Shown here: one piece after another, positions 17,472 to 27,155 of the stretch
Layout of the letters: each line of letters opens with the position of its first letter
Numbering within the stretch: position 1 is the stretch's first letter
Assembly: GCA_965116465.1 (NCBI GenBank)
Contig: OZ220687.1
Location: forward strand, 2,232,001-2,296,000
DNA from: VXNF01 sp965116465
GTDB taxonomy: Bacteria > Actinomycetota > Acidimicrobiia > Acidimicrobiales > CATQHL01
Direction: 5' to 3'
Length of the DNA stretch: 64,000 bases
Position numbers and translations under genes: made by a program
Notes under the pieces: generated by a model
What the model saw: only the letters and a program-made list of their open reading frames with translations
What the model was told of the DNA's origin: nothing
Databases searched by the model: none

Positions 17472-18632
17472 ATGGTCGGTGAGACCGCGCACCGCATTCT
17501 CTGGACGTCGTCGAACATGGCGCTGCTGGGTCGTATCGCCGCGGAGTTCGAGACCAGCCGGCCCTTCGCCGGCCGCCGCATCGGGGTTTCGCTGCATCTC
17601 GAGGTGAAGACGGCGGTCCTGCTGCTGGCCCTCAAGGCGGGCGGCGCCGACATCGTCGCCACGGGCAACTACGGCACGTCGCAGGACGACGTCGTGGCCC
17701 ACCTCAACGAGCAGGGCATCGACGCCCGCGGCAGCGGTTCGGATTCCCTGGAGCGGCACCTGGGTCACGTCGAGTCGGTGCTGGACTCGAGTCCCGACAT
17801 CCTGTTGGACAACGGCGCCGATCTGGCGCGCCGGGTCGTCGACCGAGGCATGGCGGTCCTCGGCGGGACCGAGGAGACGACATCGGGGCACAACATCCTC
17901 GCCGGGGAGTTGGCGCCACATCTGAACTTCCCCATCATCGTGATCAACGACACGCCGCTCAAGGCGCTCGTCGAGAACAAGCACGCGGTCGGCCAGTCGA
18001 CGTATGAGTCTTTCTGCCGGATAACCAACCTCATGCCTCAGGGCAAACGATTCATGATCGTCGGCTATGGCTGGTGCGGGCGCGGGATAGCGCACTACAT
18101 GAGAGCCAACGGGGCTGAGGTCACCGTCGCCGAGATCGACGAGATCAAGGCACTCGAAGCGGCGCTCGACGGCTTCAGGGTCGGCGACATCGCTGCACTG
18201 ATCGCCGATGCAGACGTCGCCATCACCGCCACCGGGGTCGATGGCGTGATCGGTGCCGACGAACTCGGGCTCGCGCCCGACGGGATCCTGCTGGCGAACA
18301 CGGGCCACTTCGACCGGGAGATCGATGTGCCCGCGCTCAACGCACAGACCGCCGAGCGGATCCCCCTCGGGGATGTTCTCGTCCGGCACGTTCTCACCGA
18401 CGGCAGGACCATCGATCTCATCGCAGAGGGGCGGATGTTCAATCTCGCCGGCAGTCAACCCAAGGGCAACAGCATCGAGTCCATGGACATGGGCTTCGCG
18501 ATGCAGGCCCGGTCGCTCGAACGCGTGGCACGGGACCACGCGTCCCTTCCCCACGGAGCGCAGCCCGTCCCCGACGACATCAACCGCGCCCTGGCCCGGG
18601 AGTTCACCCGGCAGATGGGCAACCCCGTCTGA
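17472..18632 (+). CDS. Adenosylhomocysteinase-like NAD-binding protein (short, divergent)
   Basis: This 386-aa protein resembles S-adenosylhomocysteine hydrolase, which splits AdoHcy to homocysteine and adenosine and so relieves inhibition of methyltransferases. Family marks are GNYGTSQDDVVA, GGTEETTSGHNIL, NDTPLKALVENKHAVGQST and the NAD-binding GYGWCGRGIAHYMRANGAEVTVAE. It is shorter than the usual bacterial enzyme (about 430-480 aa) and several invariant positions differ, for example GNYGTSQDD where typical enzymes have CNP.STQDD, and GYGWCGRG for GYGDVGKG. It may act on a related thioether such as S-inosylhomocysteine or a new substrate; this is inference. GGGAGGG precedes the ATG by 8 nt. 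Confidence 0.78.
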   Translation: MVGETAHRILWTSSNMALLGRIAAEFETSRPFAGRRIGVSLHLEVKTAVLLLALKAGGADIVATGNYGTSQDDVVAHLNEQGIDARGSGSDSLERHLGHVESVLDSSPDILLDNGADLARRVVDRGMAVLGGTEETTSGHNILAGELAPHLNFPIIVINDTPLKALVENKHAVGQSTYESFCRITNLMPQGKRFMIVGYGWCGRGIAHYMRANGAEVTVAEIDEIKALEAALDGFRVGDIAALIADADVAITATGVDGVIGADELGLAPDGILLANTGHFDREIDVPALNAQTAERIPLGDVLVRHVLTDGRTIDLIAEGRMFNLAGSQPKGNSIESMDMGFAMQARSLERVARDHASLPHGAQPVPDDINRALAREFTRQMGNPV

Positions 18633-18640
18633 GGTCGCCG

Positions 18641-19420
<780 letters not shown>

Positions 19421-19439
19421 CCGTCGCGGAACCGCACGG

Positions 19440-20750
19440 CTAGCCGGTGCCTCCGCCGTTGGCGCCTTCGTCGCCGTTCTCCCCGTTGGCGCCATCGTCG
19501 TCACCCTCGTCGACCCGGTCGCCGCAGGTGATCTCGAACTCGACGATGATGGGTTCGGGTCCCCGTGCCAGATCGACGTTCCTGCTCGTCTCCTCCACGA
19601 CGCAGCTGTCGGGCAGATCCAACACGGTGATGACGGCTTCACAGGTCTCGCCCTCCTCGTCGAAGACCCGCATGCGGACGCCGTCGAACGCGTCGGGGGC
19701 CGATGGATCGTCGGCCACCGCGGCCGTGATGTTGAACCGGCCCTCGCGCAACTCCACGAAGACCGCTGACTCGATCGGTTCGATGCCGCCGTCCACGGGC
19801 AGCGGCAGCATCGGAGGGGGCAAAGTGTCGTCGGGGTCGCCGCAGGTCCTGTCCAACTCGTAGCGGACACTGGCGCCGCCGGAGTCGCCGGCGACAGCCT
19901 GCAACAGGTAGAGCGTCTTGATGGCGACACTGACCGAGAAGTCGATCGTGGCCAGCGGATCCACGTTCCGGAAGACGTTGTCCTCGCGACCTCCGTGTGT
20001 GGCGACCAGACGGCGCGGCACGCGCAGCGTCACGTCGTAGAGGCACGCCTCGCCGTCGGCCGTGCTCCTGACGACATTCAGTTCGATCGAGACGCGGTCG
20101 TCGGTGGTGTCGTCGGGTGTCTCGTTGTCGTCGATCGTCGACACGGCCGTCCGGGTGGCGCAGCGCCGCGGCGCGTCCTCCACGCGCCGGGCGGTGGCGA
20201 TGAACCGTGTGCGCAGCATGGCGTTGTGATCGGTCGGGTCGACGGTGGCGGGCAGGGTCGGATTCAGCCGCACGACGATCCTGGACCGCTGCGTGCAGGA
20301 GGTCGCCGGGTCGGTGAGGGTGATCCGGATCCGGTTCTGATCGTCGGGTCCGAACGGGGTCGGTCCGACGACGCAGTTGGCGTCGGTGGTCGCCTCGACG
20401 AACGACACATGCCAGACGTAGACGCAGATCGGGCGGGTCACGACGACTCCGACGTCCGGGGTGCCCGTGAGTTCGCCGGGCTCGGGGTCGGAGTCCGGGG
20501 TCCCCGTCGCCGCGACCGTCAAGGTGATCTCGCCCGCCATGCCCGAGGTGCCGCTGCCGGGGTCGCAACCGCCCAGCGTCTGCCAATCCACCGTGTACGT
20601 GCCGGCGGTGGCGGGGGTCGTGATCCGCACGATGACCGGCGGCACCGGGTCTCGCTGTTCCTGCCCCAGGGCCGACCCCGTCGCCAGCGCCAGGGTCGGG
20701 GCGATCAGAAGAGCGACGGCGAGGAGTCCTGCTGTGCGCCTTGTGCGCAT
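19440..20750 (-). CDS. Secreted protein of unknown function
   Basis: I do not recognise this 436-aa protein. It has a classical signal peptide (MRTRR, hydrophobic core, ALA/ALG cleavage region about residues 28-33), then repeated beta-rich segments with ten or so cysteines, suggesting disulfide-stabilised extracellular domains. Two or more segments start with Pro/Val-rich strands such as VIVRITTPATAGTYTV and ITLTDPATSCTQRSRI, reminiscent of Ig-like modules. The C-terminus is a Gly/Asp/Glu/Asn tail. AAGGAG lies 10 nt before the ATG. It converges on the hydrolase gene (19 nt apart) and stands alone on its strand. Confidence 0.75.
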   Translation of the reverse strand: MRTRRTAGLLAVALLIAPTLALATGSALGQEQRDPVPPVIVRITTPATAGTYTVDWQTLGGCDPGSGTSGMAGEITLTVAATGTPDSDPEPGELTGTPDVGVVVTRPICVYVWHVSFVEATTDANCVVGPTPFGPDDQNRIRITLTDPATSCTQRSRIVVRLNPTLPATVDPTDHNAMLRTRFIATARRVEDAPRRCATRTAVSTIDDNETPDDTTDDRVSIELNVVRSTADGEACLYDVTLRVPRRLVATHGGREDNVFRNVDPLATIDFSVSVAIKTLYLLQAVAGDSGGASVRYELDRTCGDPDDTLPPPMLPLPVDGGIEPIESAVFVELREGRFNITAAVADDPSAPDAFDGVRMRVFDEEGETCEAVITVLDLPDSCVVEETSRNVDLARGPEPIIVEFEITCGDRVDEGDDDGANGENGDEGANGGGTG

Positions 20751-20943
20751 CGAGGCGTTGCTCCTTTCCGGGGGGATGCGAGGACCGACCGAGCGATAGG
20801 CGAGGATAGTCGGCTGAGGTCCGGCGCCGCGGTCGTGAGGAAACCCGCACGCTTGAGCGACGGCCTGCCCGTGCGACGGCAGGAGGCCCGACGCTTCGGC
20901 GTTGCGCCGGCGGGCGTCGTCCGCCGGATGCGCGTCGCTCGCC

Positions 20944-22167
20944 CTAGATGATGGCGGTCTCGAGGAAGGGCTCGTTGCGGGCGATGCGGTCGTAGCCGAG
21001 CGGCGTGAGATCGAGGGTCCGGTACCCGCCGTAGGCGATGAGTTCGGACACGCCGCGGCCCATGGCGGGGGACTGCTGCATGCCGTGGCCGGAGAAGCCG
21101 TTCACGAACAGGAAGTTGGCGACGTCGGTGTGGGGGCCGATCACGGCGTTGTGATCCAGGGTGTTGTGGGCGTAGTGCCCGGCCCACTGGCTCAGCACCT
21201 TGGCTCGTTCGAAGGCGGGGACGCGGTGTGCCAGCACCGGCCAGATCTGCTCCTCCCAGACGTCGGAGTCCATCCGGAAATCGTCGAACGCCACGGCCGG
21301 GTCGATCTCCGGTGTCGAGCCGCCCACGTAGACGTCTCCGTCGCTGCGGACGTGCACGCCGGTCGGATCGATCGTGAGCGGCAGCGCCCGCGGGAGCGGC
21401 TCGGCGGCGTCGAAGACGACGGTGTAGCGCTTGCGGGGCTCGACGGGCAACGCCAGGCCGGCCATCCGGGCGGTGGCGGCGGCCCGCGGTCCCGAGGCGT
21501 TCACGAGTGTGCCGCAGGCCACGGTCTCACCGCCGGCCAGCGTCACGCCGTCGATGGCGCCGTCGGAGCGGTGGATCGCCACGACCTCGCCGGTCAGGTA
21601 CTCGACGCCGGCCAGGCGGGCCTTGCGGCGCCACCAGTCGAACATCGTGGCCGAGTCGAACCAGCCCTCGTCGACGGTGTTGTGGCTGCCGCAGACGATG
21701 CCGTCGACGTTGTAGAAGGGGTACTCCGCGGCGATCTCGTCGGGGGACATGATCACCGTCGCGGCGCCGAGGGAGGACTGCAGTTCCTGGCTGGCGCGCA
21801 ACGCGGCGGCGAAGGCATCGTCGCCGGCGAGGTACATGTAGCCGAAGTGGTGCACGGCCAGGTCCGGCACCTCGGGGTCGTCGCCCATCCGGCGGCGGAA
21901 GTTCCGCACGTAGTCGGCGCTGAACTGACTGATCCGGATGTTGAGTTCGTTGGAGTACTGCTGGCGCATGCAGCTGTTGGTCCGTGCGGTCGACGTGAAC
22001 TCGTAGGACGGGTCCCGCTCGACCACCAGCACGCTGCCGTCGAAATCGTCGTTGTCGGCCAGGAACCAGGCCACCGACGAGCCCATCACGGCGCCGCCGA
22101 CGATCACCACGTCGTAGGAGGACCGCTTGGGCGCGGTGCTCAGTGGCGGGGCTGTGGACGTGCTCAC
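20944..22167 (-). CDS. FAD-dependent oxidoreductase (DadA/sarcosine-oxidase-like)
   Basis: This 407-aa flavoprotein has the dinucleotide-binding VVIVGGAVMGSSVAWFL motif (about residue 20), the MRQQYSNELNIRIS region typical of monomeric sarcosine/dimethylglycine oxidase relatives and a C-terminal FLFVNGFSGHGMQQSPAMGRGVSELI. It would oxidise an N-methyl or alpha-amino compound using FAD. It is the last gene of an operon reading SDR, HyuAB and this protein, beginning 28 nt after the HyuAB stop. A role in oxidising the amino acid freed by the hydantoinase/oxoprolinase is inference. Confidence 0.9.
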   Translation of the reverse strand: MSTSTAPPLSTAPKRSSYDVVIVGGAVMGSSVAWFLADNDDFDGSVLVVERDPSYEFTSTARTNSCMRQQYSNELNIRISQFSADYVRNFRRRMGDDPEVPDLAVHHFGYMYLAGDDAFAAALRASQELQSSLGAATVIMSPDEIAAEYPFYNVDGIVCGSHNTVDEGWFDSATMFDWWRRKARLAGVEYLTGEVVAIHRSDGAIDGVTLAGGETVACGTLVNASGPRAAATARMAGLALPVEPRKRYTVVFDAAEPLPRALPLTIDPTGVHVRSDGDVYVGGSTPEIDPAVAFDDFRMDSDVWEEQIWPVLAHRVPAFERAKVLSQWAGHYAHNTLDHNAVIGPHTDVANFLFVNGFSGHGMQQSPAMGRGVSELIAYGGYRTLDLTPLGYDRIARNEPFLETAII

Positions 22168-22195
22168 GACGTGTGCGGCCTACCGGGCGTCGCCC

Positions 22196-25100
22196 TCAGA
22201 GGACATAGCCCTGAAGCCGGTCGTTGGCCTCCGCGGCGGGGTCCCGCTCGGCGGGGTCGCCGAAGCCGCCGCCGCCGGGCAGCTCGAGGATGAGGCGCCG
22301 GCCGGCGGGCACCGTGTGGCGGCCCTTGGTGGCGAACGGCGTGCCGTCGTCGAGGTAGACCCGGCCGGGGGAGCCGTCGCCGCCGCCGGCCCGGCCACGT
22401 GCCGGGTTGTCGACGCGGTCGAACATGGCGGAGAACTCGAACAGGTAGCCGTCGGTCGGCCCGATCTCCATGATCTGCCCCAGACCGCCGCGCTGGCGGC
22501 CCGCCCCGCCGCTGCCCGGTCGGATCTCCTTGCGCCAGACCACGATCGGGCCCACCTGCTCGGTGGCCTCGGCGCTCATCGTCATCACACCCGACGGGAA
22601 GGCGGTGGCGGTCAACCCGTCGAGGGTGGGACGGGCGCCGGTGCCGCCGCTGTTGAACATGAGGATCTCGGCGGGGGGCAGCGGCGTGGCGGGATCGGCG
22701 GTGCGGGCGCTGGCCTGGAAGTTCCAGATGGCCCCGGATCCCTCGGCGGGCACCACGTCGGGAAGGGCCTGGGACAGGGCGCCGAGGCAGAGGTCGGTCA
22801 CGAAGTGGCCGATCACGTGGCGCACCGCGATGGGGGCCGGTTCGGTGGCGTTGAGGATCACGCCCGGTGGGGCGCTCACCGTGAACGGCAGCAGCGACGC
22901 GTGGTTGTTGGGCAACTCCGGCGCCAGCGCCACGAGCATTCCGTACGTGAAGTAGGCCTGCGCGTAGGTGATCGGGACGTTGATGCCGAGAGGGCTGATG
23001 GGCGAGGTGCCGCCGAAGTCGGCGTGCATGCCGTCGGGTGTCACGGTGAGCGTCACGCACAGGTCCACCGGCTCGCCGTAGCCGTCCACCCGCATCCGGT
23101 TGCGGTAGGTGCCCGGCGGCACGGCCGCCAGCGCGCCCAGGGTGGCCCGGCGCGTGCGGTCGAACACGAAGTTCGCCACCTCCTCGAGATCGGCGATGCC
23201 GAACTCGTCGAACATGTCGAGAAGGCGTCGTCGCCCGATCTCGTTGCAGGCCGCCAGGCCGTGGAGGTCGCCGATCACGTAGTCCGCGGAGCGCACGTTG
23301 TGGCGCACGATGTTGATGAGGTCGCGGTTCAGCCGGCCCCGGTCGGCCCAGCGCATGATCGGGATCCGCAGCCCCTCCTCGTACACCTCGCGGGCGTCGG
23401 GCCCCCAGCCCCGGCCGCCGACGTCGACCACGTGGGCGGTGGAGGCGAAGAAGCCGACGAGGTCGTCACCGGTGAAGACCGGCGTCGTGACGGTGAAATC
23501 GTGCAGGTGGCCCGTGCCCTTCCACGGATCGTTGGTGATGTAGACGTCGCCCGGCGCGATGCTCTCGGGGCCGATGTCGGCGATGAAGTGCGCCACGGCG
23601 GCGGCCATCGTGTTGACGTGGCCGGGCGTGCCGGTCACGGCCTGGGTGATCATGCGGCCCTGGCGGTCGAACACCCCGGCCGAGAGGTCGCCGGCCTCGC
23701 GGACCGAGGTGGCGAAGGCCGTGCGCACCAGGGTGCGCGCCTGCTCCTCCACGATCGAGATGAGGCGGTTCCACATCACCTGCAGTTGCACCTCGCCCCC
23801 CTCGACGGGGGCGGTCTGCGTCGCCGATGCCGACTCCGAACCGATCACGAGCGTCCCGTCGGCCGCCACGACGGCGGTGTGGTGGGGTCCCAGCACCGTC
23901 GTGGTCTGCTCCTCGACGATCAGCGCCGGTCCCCGCACCTGCTCGCCCCCCACCAGCGCGGCCCGTTCGACGATTCCTGCCTCCAGCGGTCCACCGGTCG
24001 ACGGTTCGTACACCGGCCGGCCGGCCCCCGGTGTCACCGCCGCGCCTTCGGAGACCGAAGGAAGAGGTTCGGGGGGCGCCTGCTCGGACGCCACCCGCAC
24101 CGACCAGCTCACCGCCTCGATGGTGAGGTCGTCGATGGCGCGCCCGAAGTGGGCCTCGTAGGCCGCGGTGAAGGCCTCGCCGATCGCCGCCGCGGTGACG
24201 TGGCCCGAAGGCAGATCCACCGGGATCTCCCATCCCTGGCCCCGGTAGCGCATCGACGCCTGGCGCTGGGTGATGAGCTGCGACTCGGTGCCCCGTCGCA
24301 CGAATGCCTCAGCCTCGGCAGTGAGTTCGGCCAGCGTGTCGTTGACGCCCTCGCCTTCGAAGTCCTCGACGGTGGTGTAGAAGCTGCGCGAGGCCTCGTA
24401 GGAGAAAGGTGCCAGCAGGAACCCGATGGCCGAGCCGACGCCGGCGCCGGGGGGCACCAGCACCTCGTCGAGGCCGAGCTTGTCCATGAGCCGGGTGGCG
24501 TGGACCGGCGCGCCGCCGCCGAAGGCCACCATCGAGAAGCCGCTGAGATCCTTGCCGTGCTCCACGGCGTGGACGCGGGCCGCGTTCGCCATGTTCTCGT
24601 CCACCACCTCGGTGACGCCGACCGCGCCCGTGACGGTGTCCAACCCCAGGGGCGCTGCGATGGCCTGCATGGCCCCGCCGGCCAGGTCGGGTGACAGCGA
24701 GATGTCCTTGGCCCCGAACGTGTCGGGGTGCAGGCGGCCCAGGCAGACGTCGGCGTCGGTGACGGTGGGGTCGTCCCCGCCGAGGTCGTAGGCCGCGGGT
24801 CCGGGTTCGGAGCCGGCGCTGCGCGGCCCGACGCGGATCTGTCCGAGGGCGTCCACGGAGGCGATGGAGCCGCCCCCGGCGCCGATCTCCAGCATCTCGA
24901 TCACGGGGATCGAGATCGGCATGCCGCTGCCCTTCTTGAACCTGGCCTCCCGGGCGACCTCGAATGTGGAGGCGGTGCGCGGGACGTGGTCCTCGATGAG
25001 GGTGATCTTGGCGGTCGTGCCGCCCATGTCGAACGAGCAGATGCGCTCGCGGCCGTGGCGGGCGGCCAGTTCGGCGGCGAAGACGGCGCCGCCGGCGGGA

Positions 25101-25882
25101 CCCGACTCGACGAGGCGCACCGGGAACGCCGCGGCGACCTCCACGCTCAGCAGGCCGCCGCCGGAGTGGATGAGGTGCAGCGGGCAGGTTGCGCCGCGAG
25201 CGCTCAACTCGGACTCGAGCCGCCGCAGGTAGGAGGCCATCTGGGGCTGCACGTAGGCGTTGGCGCAGGTGGTGTTGAAGCGTTCGTACTCGCGCATCCG
25301 CGGCGAGACCTCGCTGCTGAGCGAGGTTGCGACGCCGGGAGCGGCCTCCAGCAGCAGCTCGCGGAAGCGCCGCTCGTGGTCGGCGTTGCGGTAGCTGTGC
25401 ATGAACCCCACGGCGACGGACTCGTAGCCGCCGTCGATCAGCTCCGCCACGACGGCGCGGGCGCCGGCCTCGTCGAACGGCACCAGCACCTCGCCTCTGG
25501 CGTTGAGACGCTCGGCGACGACGAAGCGGTCCTTGCGCTCGATCAGCGGCGCCGGCAGCACGATGTTGAGGTCGTACTGCTCGAAGCGGCTCTCGGTGCG
25601 GGTCTCGATCACGTCGCGGAACCCCGCGGTGGTCACCAGGGCGGTGCGCGCACCGGTGCGCTGGATGAGGGCGTTGGTGGCCAGCGTGGTGCCGTGGATG
25701 ATCTGGATCACCTCCGCCAGGTCGACGTCGTTGCCGGCCGCCAGCTCGGTCACAGCCGCCAGGACTCCCTCCTCGGGGCGGCTGGTCGTCAGCACCTTCG
25801 CCGAGACGAACCGGCCGTCGTCGCGTTCCAGCACCACGTCGGTGAAGGTGCCCCCCACGTCGGCTCCGATGCGCAGCGGCAC
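22196..25882 (-). CDS. Fused hydantoinase/oxoprolinase (HyuA-HyuB, 5-oxoprolinase-like)
   Basis: This 1228-aa protein joins the ATP-binding HyuA half (about residues 1-690) and the HyuB half (about 695-1228), as in eukaryotic-type 5-oxoprolinase. The HyuA part starts RIGADVGGTFTDVVLE and has HGTTLATNALI and FDMGGTTAKITL. The HyuB part starts at QLQVMWNRLISIVEEQARTL and ends with a Gly-rich ELPGGGGFGDP segment. The family hydrolyses 5-oxoproline or hydantoins with ATP. GTG start, with the first residues immediately matching the family. It lies downstream of an SDR gene; a small repeat element separates them and duplicates the ribosome-binding and start region. Confidence 0.92.
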   Translation of the reverse strand: MPLRIGADVGGTFTDVVLERDDGRFVSAKVLTTSRPEEGVLAAVTELAAGNDVDLAEVIQIIHGTTLATNALIQRTGARTALVTTAGFRDVIETRTESRFEQYDLNIVLPAPLIERKDRFVVAERLNARGEVLVPFDEAGARAVVAELIDGGYESVAVGFMHSYRNADHERRFRELLLEAAPGVATSLSSEVSPRMREYERFNTTCANAYVQPQMASYLRRLESELSARGATCPLHLIHSGGGLLSVEVAAAFPVRLVESGPAGGAVFAAELAARHGRERICSFDMGGTTAKITLIEDHVPRTASTFEVAREARFKKGSGMPISIPVIEMLEIGAGGGSIASVDALGQIRVGPRSAGSEPGPAAYDLGGDDPTVTDADVCLGRLHPDTFGAKDISLSPDLAGGAMQAIAAPLGLDTVTGAVGVTEVVDENMANAARVHAVEHGKDLSGFSMVAFGGGAPVHATRLMDKLGLDEVLVPPGAGVGSAIGFLLAPFSYEASRSFYTTVEDFEGEGVNDTLAELTAEAEAFVRRGTESQLITQRQASMRYRGQGWEIPVDLPSGHVTAAAIGEAFTAAYEAHFGRAIDDLTIEAVSWSVRVASEQAPPEPLPSVSEGAAVTPGAGRPVYEPSTGGPLEAGIVERAALVGGEQVRGPALIVEEQTTTVLGPHHTAVVAADGTLVIGSESASATQTAPVEGGEVQLQVMWNRLISIVEEQARTLVRTAFATSVREAGDLSAGVFDRQGRMITQAVTGTPGHVNTMAAAVAHFIADIGPESIAPGDVYITNDPWKGTGHLHDFTVTTPVFTGDDLVGFFASTAHVVDVGGRGWGPDAREVYEEGLRIPIMRWADRGRLNRDLINIVRHNVRSADYVIGDLHGLAACNEIGRRRLLDMFDEFGIADLEEVANFVFDRTRRATLGALAAVPPGTYRNRMRVDGYGEPVDLCVTLTVTPDGMHADFGGTSPISPLGINVPITYAQAYFTYGMLVALAPELPNNHASLLPFTVSAPPGVILNATEPAPIAVRHVIGHFVTDLCLGALSQALPDVVPAEGSGAIWNFQASARTADPATPLPPAEILMFNSGGTGARPTLDGLTATAFPSGVMTMSAEATEQVGPIVVWRKEIRPGSGGAGRQRGGLGQIMEIGPTDGYLFEFSAMFDRVDNPARGRAGGGDGSPGRVYLDDGTPFATKGRHTVPAGRRLILELPGGGGFGDPAERDPAAEANDRLQGYVL

Positions 25883-25961
25883 GGTCAGACGCTCCTCGGT
25901 TCTTCAGCCGTCGTCGTTCCGGCGCAGGCCGGAATCCAGTCCTTCAGCGGCACGGTCAGAC
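25874..25961. repeat. 17-bp direct duplication flanking an inserted palindromic element
   Basis: The 17-mer CAGCGGCACGGTCAGAC occurs at 25874-25890 and again at 25945-25961, followed in both copies (after a one-base difference) by CTCCTCG. On the minus strand this is the stop region of the SDR and the ribosome site and GTG start of hyuAB. Between the copies is the palindrome described at 25913-25942. The arrangement suggests an insertion with target duplication or a local tandem duplication that kept a working ribosome site in front of hyuAB. Confidence 0.85.
25913..25942. repeat. Dispersed TTCCGGC-palindrome repeat, copy 1
   Basis: The core TTCCGGC-GCAG-GCCGGAA (25917-25934) is a 7-bp inverted repeat with a 4-nt loop, inside the longer GTCGTTCCGGCGCAGGCCGGAATCCAG. 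Such elements, when translated by chance, give the well-known V(V/I)PA.AGIQ string in many unrelated bacterial genomes. A second copy lies at 53945-53971. Confidence 0.85.
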
Positions 25962-26759
25962 CTCCTCGAGCGGGGGGAAGTTCTCCGGCGGCATGATGTC
26001 GACGGTCGCCGAGCGCTGCTGGGCGAGCATGCCGCCGTCCACGCGGAGCACGGCACCGGTGATGTACTCGGCGTCGTCGGACGCCAGGAACAGCGCCGCG
26101 CCGGTCAGGTCGTACGGCTCGCCCATGCGCCCCAGCGGCAGGTTCTCGCCTCGCAGCGCCCGTGCGGTGGCGCTCATCCCCACTGTGTCGATCGTGCCCG
26201 GCACGAGGGCGTTGACCCTGATGCCGTACGGCGCCAGATCCAGTGCCATGGCCCGGGTGAGGCCCTCCACCCCTCCCTTGGCGGCGTCGTAGGCGGTGAA
26301 GCAACGGTGGGCCTGCGTGGCGCCGCCGGAACTCATGTTGATGATGCAGCCGCCCCCCTGGCGGGCCATGATGCGCGCGGTCGGGTGCGCCACCAGGAAG
26401 TGCCCCGTGAGGTTCACGCCCACGATTCGCTGCCACCAGGCCTCGTCCGCCTCGAAGAAATGCAGCATCGGGCCGTTCAGCCCGGCGTTGTTGACCAGCA
26501 CGTCGATCCGGCCGTGGGCGGCCATGACCCTCTCGACCATGGGGTTCACCTGGGAGCTGTCGGAGACGTCGGCGGGTGCGGCCATGGCGCTGCCGCCGGC
26601 GTCGCGGATCGATCCCACGACGTCATCCGCTGTGGCGGCGTCGACATCGTTGACCGCCACGTGCGAGCCGGCGCCACCGAACCGCTCGGCGATGGCCCGC
26701 CCGATGCCACGCCCCGCTCCGGTCACGATCACGACTTTGCCTGCCAACGACTCGTGCAC
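25956..26759 (-). CDS. Short-chain dehydrogenase/reductase (SDR)
   Basis: This 267-aa classical SDR has the cofactor motif TGAGRGIGRAIAERFG, NNAGLNGP and the catalytic YDAAK (Tyr about 160), with a Ser shortly before (INMSSGGA). NAD(P) dependence is expected; the substrate is not evident. GTG start with GGAGGT upstream. It is the first gene of the minus-strand operon with hyuAB and the FAD oxidoreductase. Confidence 0.92.
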   Translation of the reverse strand: MHESLAGKVVIVTGAGRGIGRAIAERFGGAGSHVAVNDVDAATADDVVGSIRDAGGSAMAAPADVSDSSQVNPMVERVMAAHGRIDVLVNNAGLNGPMLHFFEADEAWWQRIVGVNLTGHFLVAHPTARIMARQGGGCIINMSSGGATQAHRCFTAYDAAKGGVEGLTRAMALDLAPYGIRVNALVPGTIDTVGMSATARALRGENLPLGRMGEPYDLTGAALFLASDDAEYITGAVLRVDGGMLAQQRSATVDIMPPENFPPLEEV

Positions 26760-27155
26760 GGCTACCTCCCGGCTGCTCGGACTGCGGTGGTGGGCACTCC
26801 GCCCCGTCGAACGGGACGATCGCTCTCCTGCTCACAGACGTTGCACAAGGCTATGTCGCCATCGCGGGCACCGGCGCTGGTTCGGGTCGTGCCCGCTCCG
26901 GCTCGAGGCGCCTCATCGCAACTGGATCGACTCAAGTGAACTGAGAGGAAGTTTCGCGAAATCGCTCCACCCAAATCGAGGTATATCGGCCTACATGCCT
27001 TCTAACGTGCAAGTCACTCGACCATCGAGCATCTGGCACTCAATGCGGCGTGGCGGGTGGCGACAGCCCCGACAACGGAAGTGGATTGGAGTGGTAATGC
27101 ATTGGTTGCCGTCGATCATCTCCCTGACCGTCCGCTCGGCAGCGGGAGGTGCCCT
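26760..27155. other. Divergent intergenic region (396 bp)
   Basis: This stretch separates the minus-strand SDR from the plus-strand monooxygenase beta subunit and must hold both promoters. The part from about 26935 to 27010 is visibly AT-richer than its surroundings. A GGGAGGT ribosome site lies at 27144-27150. I see no gene or clear repeat; open frames across it have no coding character. Confidence 0.6.

Noticed and set aside
27057..27155. An upstream extension of the monooxygenase beta subunit by 33 codons
   Set aside because: The sequence is not family-like and ATG 27156 has a well-placed ribosome site.
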